NCBI GenBank assembly: GCA_023406715.1
Contig: JAEXVC010000271.1
Location: 1-17,988 of the forward strand
Source of the DNA: Bacteroidota bacterium
GTDB taxonomy: Bacteria; Bacteroidota; Bacteroidia; Bacteroidales; Tenuifilaceae
Direction: 5' to 3'
Length of the DNA stretch: 17,988 bases
Each line of letters begins with the position of its first letter. Position 1 is the stretch's first letter. Made by a program: the position numbers and the translations under genes. Below the pieces are notes generated by a model that saw nothing but the letters and a program-made list of their open reading frames with translations, did no database searches and was not told the DNA's origin. Positions 1 to 8,300 of the stretch are shown one piece after another.

Positions 1-1800
1 GGCTTAAACTACTCTGAGGCGCTTGGCGATGGCTGGCTAAAAGCGGTACATCCCGAGGATAGAGATAAAATATATAATGGCTGGAAGGAAAAAACTCAAG
101 ATGCTGAAAAATCTATTGCAGAGTACCGATTTGTAAAAGACGATGGTAGTTTTGTTTGGGTTTTAGGCAATGCCCTACCCGAAATTGTTGATGGGGAACT
201 TAAAGGATACATAGGGACAATAACGAACATCACCGAGATAAAAAAGGCCCAAGAAGAAATTGAAAAAAGCGAGAAAAAATTCCGTGAAATGGCGAACCTT
301 TTACCTCAAACTATATGGGAGGCCGATATTAATGGAAAAATAACGTTCACCAATAATAATGGCTTTAAATACTTAGGTTATACACAGGAAGATTTTGACA
401 AAGGAATATATATGCTAAATTTAATTATTCCGGAGGATAGGGCTCGTGCAATTAAAAATATAACCCAACGGTATAGTAACGAAAGAAGTCAGGGAGAAGA
501 ATATACTGCTCTACGTAAAGACGGAACAACTTACCCTGTACAAATATTCACAAGTCCAATATTCGAAAACGATAAACCCATTGGAATACGAGGAATATCA
601 ATAGACATAACCGAATCGAAGAAAGCCCAACAGGAACTTAAAGAAAGCGAAGAACGCTACAGAACAATTATTGAGGCATTCCCAGACATTATTATGATTT
701 CGGACCTAAAAGGTAATATAATTTTTGCCAATGATACTTTTGAGAAAATAACCGGAGTTAAACCTGAGGAGTATAAAAACCCTAATAGAAAAGCACATAT
801 TCATCCAGAAGATATTAGGTTGGTAAAAGATGAAATACAAGCACTCTTAAATAGCAACAAAACAAGAACTAATATTATTGAAAATAGATTTATTGATACT
901 AATGGGAATATACATTGGTTTAGTGGGATAATATCAAAATTATCATTAAGCAATCAAATCTATCTCCAAACAATAACAAGGGATATTACTGAAAAGAAAT
1001 TAATTGAGAAAGAATTAGAACAACACCGAAATAATCTGGAAGAAATTGTAAAAAAAAGAACAAAGGAGCTAGAAATTGCAATGCAAGAACTCCGTGAGGC
1101 GCAAAACAAATTAATCCATTCTGAAAAAATGGCATCGTTGGGTGTGCTTGCCGCTGGAATTGCGCATGAAATTAACAATCCGTTGAACTTTATTCAAGGA
1201 GGAATAAGTGGATTAGACTCATACATTAAAGAAACGTTGCCAGAGCATATTCCTGAAACAGAACCTTTAATTAAGGCTATCCAAGAAGGAATTCATCGCT
1301 CCGCGGAAATTGTTCAAAGCCTTAACCGATATAGCAGAAAAGAGGAATTCCCAAGAACCACTTGCAATATTCACACAATTATTGATAGTTGTTTGGTTAT
1401 GGTTAACAACCAAACAAAGAATAGGATTACCGTTGAAAAAGATTACTATGACAACGATTTAAATATTCTATGCAACGAAGGTCAAATACACCAGGCATTC
1501 CTAAATATTATTGTAAATGCAATACACTCTATTGAAAATAAGGGTTCCATAAAAATCTCTACACAAAAATTGAACAATCAGGTTTGTGTAATAATTTCTG
1601 ACACAGGTACTGGCATTAGCAAGGAAAATTTACTACGCATTACCGACCCATTTTTTACCACCAAACCAGCAGGAAAGGGAACTGGACTTGGATTGTCAAT
1701 TACATATAATATCATTTCTGAGCATAATGGTAGTATTCAGTTTGAATCGGAACTTAATTTGGGAACAACCGTAAAAGTTATTTTACCGTTTAATCGATAG
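1..1800 (+). CDS. Multi-PAS sensor histidine kinase, 5' end missing
   Basis: The reading frame is open to the left edge, so 599 C-terminal residues are visible and the true start lies outside; the ATG at 289 is internal. In window numbering there is the end of one PAS domain with its PAC tail (about 1-85), a second PAS (about 97-210), a third PAS (about 215-333), a coiled coil (about 335-380), then a kinase core. The H-box reads AHEINNPL with the phospho-acceptor His at about 389. The N-box Asn is near 506, the G1 box DTGTGIS near 534, and the F/G2 boxes (DPFFTTKP, GTGLGLSI) follow. No membrane segment or receiver is visible, so the visible part looks cytosolic. The kinase presumably autophosphorylates in response to PAS-sensed signals and passes phosphate to the receiver encoded 4 bp downstream. 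The ligand cannot be told from sequence. The kinase class is secure; partner choice is inferred from adjacency. Confidence 0.93.
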   Translation, partial: GLNYSEALGDGWLKAVHPEDRDKIYNGWKEKTQDAEKSIAEYRFVKDDGSFVWVLGNALPEIVDGELKGYIGTITNITEIKKAQEEIEKSEKKFREMANLLPQTIWEADINGKITFTNNNGFKYLGYTQEDFDKGIYMLNLIIPEDRARAIKNITQRYSNERSQGEEYTALRKDGTTYPVQIFTSPIFENDKPIGIRGISIDITESKKAQQELKESEERYRTIIEAFPDIIMISDLKGNIIFANDTFEKITGVKPEEYKNPNRKAHIHPEDIRLVKDEIQALLNSNKTRTNIIENRFIDTNGNIHWFSGIISKLSLSNQIYLQTITRDITEKKLIEKELEQHRNNLEEIVKKRTKELEIAMQELREAQNKLIHSEKMASLGVLAAGIAHEINNPLNFIQGGISGLDSYIKETLPEHIPETEPLIKAIQEGIHRSAEIVQSLNRYSRKEEFPRTTCNIHTIIDSCLVMVNNQTKNRITVEKDYYDNDLNILCNEGQIHQAFLNIIVNAIHSIENKGSIKISTQKLNNQVCVIISDTGTGISKENLLRITDPFFTTKPAGKGTGLGLSITYNIISEHNGSIQFESELNLGTTVKVILPFNR

Positions 1801-1804
1801 AATT

Positions 1805-2176
1805 ATGGAAGAACTAACCTCTGTACTTTACGTTGACGACGAGCCAACTAACTTACTTTTATTCAAAATTAACTTTAAAAAGAAGTACGATGTAATGACC
1901 GCACTTTCTGGAGAAGAGGGCATGACGTTATTAGCGCAAAATCCACAAATAAAGGTTGTTATAAGTGACATGAAAATGCCCGGGATGAATGGTATAGAAT
2001 TTATTACTCAGGCAAAAAAAGATTATCCTAATATCATTTTTTACATACTAACCGGTTATGACATTACTCCTGAAATTGCTCAGGCTATTAAGGATAAACT
2101 TATAAACCAATATTTCAGTAAGCCATTCAACCTTCCAGAGATTGAAAAATCAATTAACAACGCGCTTAAAGTTTAG
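1805..2176 (+). CDS. Receiver-only response regulator (CheY-like)
   Basis: The 123-residue protein is a single receiver domain with no DNA-binding or enzymatic output domain. The acidic pocket is D11-D12-E13, the phospho-acceptor is D55 (SDMKMPG), the switch Thr is T83 in LTGY, and the conserved Lys is K106 in SKPF, so every catalytic residue expected in an active receiver is present. The ATG lies 4 bp after the stop of the upstream kinase, which indicates co-transcription and probably translational coupling, and makes that kinase the likely phosphodonor. With no output domain it probably works by protein-protein contact, as a phosphorelay intermediate, or as a phosphate sink. The gene ends 6 bp from the stop of a convergent hybrid kinase, and no terminator is visible between them. 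Confidence 0.93.
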   Translation: MEELTSVLYVDDEPTNLLLFKINFKKKYDVMTALSGEEGMTLLAQNPQIKVVISDMKMPGMNGIEFITQAKKDYPNIIFYILTGYDITPEIAQAIKDKLINQYFSKPFNLPEIEKSINNALKV

Positions 2177-2182
2177 ATAGAC

Positions 2183-5100
2183 TTAATTGCTTAGATATTT
2201 GTCCAACTCCATAAGCATTCTATTAACCTTTATTGGTTTTTCGAGCATTGAGTCAAACCCAATCTCTTTTGCAAAGGAGTAGTTTTTTTGGCTAGGATAC
2301 GCTGTTTGTCCAATAATTGGAATCTGGTTATTAATATCCTTAATAAGTCTTGTAGCCTCAAAGCCATCGAGCTCGGGCATAACTAAATCCATCAGAATAA
2401 GATTTATATCGGAGCCTTGCTTAACAAAATCAACGGCCTCAACGCCATTTTTAGCCCAAATAACATTGGCATTAGTGTTTTTGAGGGCTGCTTTTAGGTA
2501 AACAAAATTGGCATCAATATCATCGGCAACAAGAATAGTCTTATTATTCCATTCGTAATGCTTCTTGATAATGGTGTGGTTATCGAATTCAAACTTAGAG
2601 TTAACGGGTATAAATGGTATGGTAAAATAAACACTTGTTCCTGATTTTGGTGTACTATTTATCCAAATTTTCCCGCCAAGTTTTTCAACTATATGTTTTG
2701 ATATGGCTAAGCCAAGACCCATTCCGCCATACCTCCGAGTATTTGAATCATCAACCTGACGGAAAGGGTTAAAGACTAGTGCCTGCTTTTCAGGCTCTAT
2801 ACCAATACCGCTATCCACAACGTAGAACATTAGTGTTGATTCGTCCTTTAAACTATATCCAAATTCAATAAAACCATTCTCCGTAAACTTACAGGAGTTG
2901 GTTAGTAGTTGAAATAGAACTTGCTGAACCCGAGTTTGGTCACTAAATATTACCAAATCGTCACCATAAATTTCTTTCCTTAAGCTGAGCTTTACGTTGG
3001 TAGCTTTTTTGTCTTCCTCTATAAGTTGACGGTACAAATCGGACATCATGGCGTTAACCGAGAACTCCTTCTTCTTAATCATCAACTGACCCGTTTCAAT
3101 CTCTGATATTTCAATTAGGTTCTCAATTAAGCGGAGCAAATCGTTGGAGTTTCGGTAAATAATTTCGGAGATATTACGTCGCTCCCCGAAACTTAAATCA
3201 TTATCGGTTAATAACGATGAAAAGCCAATAATGGCATTTAATGGGGTACGGATTTCGTGCGAAAGATTTGAAAGAAATGCAGATTTTAACTTATCGGATT
3301 CCTCCGCCTTAGATTTTGCAAATAGTATTTCCTTCTCAAACTCTTTTCGCTTAGTAATATTCTCCATAATGGCCACTGAGTGCTGAACTTTACCATCTTC
3401 ATTAATAATTGGGGTAAAGGATGCGCTTACCCAAAAATGGTCGCCATTCCTGTTTTTCAAATGGATTTCGCCTTGCCAAATCTGTCCATTTTTGATACTT
3501 TCTACTGCTTTTGCAAGGTTACTACCGGAATTGTACTCAATATTTAAATTTAGAATTTCTCTACTGTATATTTCATCAATAGTATATCCAGTGAGGGTAG
3601 AGAATGTAGGGTTAATAAATTCAACCTCCGTATCGGGCGATAGAATTGCCACACTAACAGGCGAGTTCTCAATTGCTTTTGAAAGAACATCGCGGTACTG
3701 CTCAACCTCCTTCTTCTTGGTAATATCAATCATGATACCGCCAATCTTCAGTTGGTTATTTACTCCCAAAAATTTAAACTTATGAGTAAGAAAATACCTC
3801 CAGTTTCCAGCCACATCAAGAATTTGGTTTTCCTCCTCGCTTTCGAGGTACGATTTTGATAACTTTTCGCTACTTTCCTCAGGCAAAAACGATTTTACGC
3901 TTCCTCCCCCAGTAATTGTTTTGAGGTATGTGTTTTGGTAAAGAATCTCGTGAGTTATTCCATCCTCAATAAAAACCCCAACGGGAAGGCTATCCATAAA
4001 AACCTCAAATTGTTTTTCGGTTTGCTTTAAGGTTTCTTCTACAGCAAATTTTTCCGATACATCCTTAAAGTCCTCAACTATCCCCACCAAATTATTATCG
4101 GAGTCGAATAGTGGTGTTGCGCTGTAAATACAACGAACTTTTTTCCCATCGCGCTTAAACCTAAACTCGTTAGACTCAACATTTACATCACCATTTTTTA
4201 GCCTCTCAAGCGGACAATTTGCAGTATGGCAATAAATTCCGTGAAATACGGTGTAGCACTTCTCTCCCTCCAACTTTTCATTCTCCAAACCAGATATTTT
4301 ACAGAATGCATTGTTAACCGCAAGTATGTCAAAATTTGTATTTATAATGCGAACGCCATTCTTCGTTGCGTTGAAAATTTGTTTTATTTGATAATTTCCT
4401 AGTGAGTTTATTATATCGTTACTCCTGAATTTCTCTATGGTAATTTGGGCTTTGAGCCTTTCGTTAAAACTTTTTGTTAAGAATTTATAGAGAAACAAAA
4501 GAGAAACGAAAGCAAAAATACCAACCAATATTGTTAAGACAAAAATTGATTTGTAGGCATTACGGAGTAAAGTTATGTCGTTTAAAGCATAGTAATGACC
4601 AACAATTTTATTGGATGATGAAAGAATGTCGGCAATCCTATGAACGCAATAATCAGAATTCTTTACCTTAATTGTGGTTTTAGAACTTAACTGTTTCGGT
4701 AATGCCTTCTGAATAGTTTCATCGTTTAGCCCAATAGTTATTGTTTCGTTGCCATTACTATTTAGAAGTATAAATGACGATGTAACATCTGCATCGTTTA
4801 AGTGGCTCAAGAGTCTATCCTGTAGGTAGGCATAATCAACCATTCCATATTCGTAGGAAATAGTAGATTTTATCCACAGGTCACCAGATGAGGCTAATAC
4901 TGTTTTAATGGGAAATAAGTCGGAGTTAACAAGGTAGATATTATCAAAATTAACTCTTGAACTATCGGCACTACTTGAAAGCAGATGAATGAAAGGAGGA
5001 AGTATAGTTTTTTTGTTATTCGATTCCTTTTCCGATACAGAATTCAAAATAATATCCTCAATTCCTTTCTGATAACTTGAGATTTTACTATTGATTACTT

Positions 5101-5239
5101 CTAGGTTTTTTGCATTGGAAATACTTATCTGTTTCTTATAGGATGAATTGATATAAAAGAGTGTATAGGCAAATGCAGCCAACACAACAATAGCTAGTGC
5201 GAGTAAAAGAAACCTGATATTCCGTCTGCTTACAATCAC
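2183..5239 (-). CDS. Membrane-anchored hybrid sensor histidine kinase with three PAS domains
   Basis: This is a 1018-residue hybrid kinase. A membrane segment at about 9-30 and a second at about 231-254 bracket a roughly 200-residue extracytoplasmic sensor region of no recognised family. Cytoplasmic PAS domains follow at about 285-400, 410-510 and 520-632. The first contains a cysteine cluster (C328, C337, C342). The HisKA H-box is SHEIRTPLN with H661. The ATPase domain has the N-box Asn near 781, DSGIGI near 809 and GGMGLGLAI near 838. The C-terminal receiver has D906-D907, phospho-acceptor D951, T979 and K1001, so it looks active. The chosen start is GTG: no ATG occurs before the first membrane segment, and an exact -7 promoter motif lies about 35 bp upstream. 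A separate phosphotransfer protein or regulator would be needed downstream; none is adjacent in the same orientation, although the receiver-only protein encoded opposite could be a partner. Confidence 0.93.
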   Translation of the reverse strand: MIVSRRNIRFLLLALAIVVLAAFAYTLFYINSSYKKQISISNAKNLEVINSKISSYQKGIEDIILNSVSEKESNNKKTILPPFIHLLSSSADSSRVNFDNIYLVNSDLFPIKTVLASSGDLWIKSTISYEYGMVDYAYLQDRLLSHLNDADVTSSFILLNSNGNETITIGLNDETIQKALPKQLSSKTTIKVKNSDYCVHRIADILSSSNKIVGHYYALNDITLLRNAYKSIFVLTILVGIFAFVSLLFLYKFLTKSFNERLKAQITIEKFRSNDIINSLGNYQIKQIFNATKNGVRIINTNFDILAVNNAFCKISGLENEKLEGEKCYTVFHGIYCHTANCPLERLKNGDVNVESNEFRFKRDGKKVRCIYSATPLFDSDNNLVGIVEDFKDVSEKFAVEETLKQTEKQFEVFMDSLPVGVFIEDGITHEILYQNTYLKTITGGGSVKSFLPEESSEKLSKSYLESEEENQILDVAGNWRYFLTHKFKFLGVNNQLKIGGIMIDITKKKEVEQYRDVLSKAIENSPVSVAILSPDTEVEFINPTFSTLTGYTIDEIYSREILNLNIEYNSGSNLAKAVESIKNGQIWQGEIHLKNRNGDHFWVSASFTPIINEDGKVQHSVAIMENITKRKEFEKEILFAKSKAEESDKLKSAFLSNLSHEIRTPLNAIIGFSSLLTDNDLSFGERRNISEIIYRNSNDLLRLIENLIEISEIETGQLMIKKKEFSVNAMMSDLYRQLIEEDKKATNVKLSLRKEIYGDDLVIFSDQTRVQQVLFQLLTNSCKFTENGFIEFGYSLKDESTLMFYVVDSGIGIEPEKQALVFNPFRQVDDSNTRRYGGMGLGLAISKHIVEKLGGKIWINSTPKSGTSVYFTIPFIPVNSKFEFDNHTIIKKHYEWNNKTILVADDIDANFVYLKAALKNTNANVIWAKNGVEAVDFVKQGSDINLILMDLVMPELDGFEATRLIKDINNQIPIIGQTAYPSQKNYSFAKEIGFDSMLEKPIKVNRMLMELDKYLSN

Positions 5240-5273
5240 AAATGAAAAGAATCTACAAAAAAATTAACGGCTT

Positions 5274-5281
5274 CAAAAGTA
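5274..5281 (-). promoter_or_regulatory. Candidate -7 promoter element for the hybrid kinase
   Basis: The minus strand reads TACTTTTG, an exact match to the Bacteroidota -7 consensus TAnnTTTG. It lies between the terminator of the upstream protease gene and the GTG start at 5239, which would leave a leader of roughly 25-30 nt. I do not see a clean -33 TTTG at the usual spacing, so this call rests on the -7 match and its position. Confidence 0.42.
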
Positions 5282-5299
5282 AAAATATTTCTTACATAG

Positions 5300-5333
5300 A
5301 AAAAAGATTGGATACTTTTTGTAATCCAATCTT
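5300..5333 (-). terminator. Intrinsic terminator of the C25 protease gene
   Basis: Read on the minus strand, the arm AAGATTGGAT (5333-5324) pairs perfectly with ATCCAATCTT (5313-5304) around a 10-nt loop. A run of T residues follows (5305-5300). The hairpin lies about 30 bp after the protease stop codon and before the hybrid kinase promoter candidate, so it separates the two same-strand genes into distinct transcription units. Confidence 0.82.
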
Positions 5334-5363
5334 CATCCTTAAATCAAACTAACATTGAAAACC

Positions 5364-8300
5364 TTATATCTTGATAAGTTTTGTATGTAACAGTTTCCCG
5401 TTATTCAACTTTACCACAACTATATAAGTTCCCCTTGTTAAATCACTAATTGGAATCTCAGACACAGAATTGCTTTCTGGCCTAATTTGCTTGGTTAATA
5501 TTCCGGTGATACTAAAAATTTGAATTAAGCTAACAGGGCTATTTAACTTAACAAACACTGACTCATTTGCTGGATTAGGGTACATTACAAGGTTATCCTC
5601 ATCCAAATCCTCAATGCCATTTAAAATTAAATTTACGTTTATTGTTTTGTTAGCCGTAACATCAACAGAACCACCATATGTCTGATAACCATCCTTACTT
5701 ACACTATACGATAATCCCTTGGTATAACCAACGGTAGCAAATGTGGCTATTCCGTTTACATCAGTTACCTGTGTTCCATATCCATTAATGTTTACATTTG
5801 CGCCTGACAACGCATTACCATTACGTTTAACCGCAAACACAACCTCAAAGGTATCATTTATCAAAGTATCTTTAATTGTAAGCGATTCCGCTCCAACGCT
5901 AAACCCAACCTTATCCTTGGATGGGTATCCCTCTTTCTCTATCGAGTAATCGTAATTGCCTTCTATCTGCCTAGTTTTTACTCTACCTAAAGAAGTTGAT
6001 AAAGTGGACAAAATTGGTTCACCATTCCTGAATAAGGCAAATTTTGCCGAACTAATTGGTATTACCCCCACAGGTGTTTTACCATAAATTTCAAACACCA
6101 CATCCCTTTGCTCCGATTGAAGGTAATCCATGTAAACATTAATTGTAGAATTACCCTCTATGTTTATCCACTGCTTATGAGTTAAAAATTTAGTGTTAGT
6201 TATTTCTAACTGGCTAACCCCTCTAGGAACGTCAATTGTTGCAAACCCTTCTGTATTTGTTAATGCGGTGATGCTGTTAACACTTACCAGTGCAGATGAA
6301 ACAGCAACCCCATAGATATCCTTTACCGACACTGATAATGTGCACTCTTGTGGGGTTATCTTGAATTCAAAATTCTCATCGTTGGTTGCTACTGTAACAT
6401 TGGATGATAAAATATTATATCCACTCTTTTCAATTGTTAATGAATTTTCACCAATTTTAGTTGTAACATTGGCAACCCCCATGGGTGTTGTGAAATACTC
6501 ACCTCCATTAATGGCAATCTTAGCCCCAAGAATTGGTTGATTGCTCAAGTTATCCAAAACAGTTATAGTTGATTTATATGCTTTTTCCAAATCCAAATTA
6601 ATGGTTTGACTTGAAGCTGTTTTTGTTACTGAGCCATCCAAAGGATTAAAACCAGCAGAGTTAACTGAATAGCTGAAAGTACCCTGAGGTAAACTAAACT
6701 GAACAACACCATCAGTTCCTGTTATTTTAACTAATCCATCAATAGAAACAGATGCTCCTTTAACGGGCAATCCTCCGTCTCTTACATTTACTGAAAGAGT
6801 ATAAAGAGTCTGAGTATTTACGCTTGTAATTTTTGCTTTCCAACCTGAGTTAGTTACTCCACCATCAGAATAGAACTGGAAGGTAAGTTCCCCTGTTTCA
6901 CTGGTTGACGGGTTAATGTCACCTGGATTATTTGCATTACAATAAGTACCTAAAAGTGTTGAATTAATGTTAGGACCATTGAATATTTTTAAATAATCAT
7001 AACCACAAGTATTACTCTCAGTTTTTTCTACATCAAAATTTATGAATTCAACCTTTATCTTTGCTCCGCTACTAAGTGGTTTAAATGTTAGTGTATAATT
7101 CTCCCCATTCTGATAGTTTGATGCGCTTCCTCCAGAATCGTAAAACCAAACGGAGTCAACAACGGTAATCTCATTGTTGCTCATCAATACATCTCCAGAC
7201 AAGTTTGAGGTTTTAAAATACCAGACATCGCAAGACTCGCTGCAGATTCCCAAATAATTACCTGGAGTAACCTTCCAGTAGTAATCCTTATTACGCTCCA
7301 ATACAACATCTTTAAATGGCTCAACAACCCTGCCTAAAAGGGCTAAATTATCGAGAGTATTTCCTAGATAAACATCGTAGAACTGAGCATTGTCTGATAC
7401 TGTCCATGAAAGTTTACTTGGGAACAAGTTTGTGCTATTGTTAGCAGGGTAAGGATTGGTAACGCACACGGGTATTGCACTTGGCTCAACACACTCAATT
7501 GCAGCTCTCCAGCCTGTACTAGTATTACTTCCATCGGAGGTAAACTTAAAAGTTAGTGAATTACCAGAGGAAATAATATTGGCGGGTAGGTTTGTTCCTG
7601 AGAAAGGACTTCCGGCAACCTGTTTTGAAGTAGTACTTGAACCGTCGTAAATATATAGAAAATCATACCCAGATTCCGTGGAAAACTCTGAAAAAGAAAC
7701 CTTTACTTTTCCGTAATCAATTAAACTTGTAATTGAAGTAACAAAACTTTCGTTATTAGCATAGCCGCCAATAGCGCCTCCTGAATCGAAAAATACCGAA
7801 GAACAAGAGCTAACACTTTGGTTCTTCATCAATATTACATTATCCGAGGTGACTTCCATCAACTCAACCTTTTCCTGATTGAGTAAGACATATGATACCG
7901 AAGACACATTAACCACTAGAGGATAAGTGTAAGTATATTTACTATTTGGCTTAACGCTAATTTTTACTTGAACATTAACGGATTCTCCTGGATCAACTGA
8001 AAAATTGTTCAGTGGCTCTGTAGATAAAATTATCTGATCTGAAACGGAATCAGGAATAGAGAAAACCACGGATAGATCATTTAAAATTGAGTTTCCTGTG
8101 TTCTTGATTGCAACAATGCCATAGAATGTTTCGCCAAAATTTGCTGCACTGTTATTGTTGCCAGTTTTTGAGTCGTCAATTTTAAAATCACCAAAAGTAA
8201 TGGCAGGGGCATTAATTCGGAGGTTTAAGCTAGAAGTCCATTGACCCTCATTACTCTTAAAGGTTAGGGTAAACTTCTCAGTAGTCTTGTCAGGAACATT

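Noticed and set aside
289..300. ATG at 289 as the kinase start
   Set aside because: The frame is open to position 1 and upstream residues form a PAS/PAC domain, so this Met is internal.
5610..6600. Possible CRISPR-like or DNA-level tandem repeat within the protease tail
   Set aside because: The repeats are at protein-fold level only; no conserved DNA repeat unit or regular spacer length is visible.
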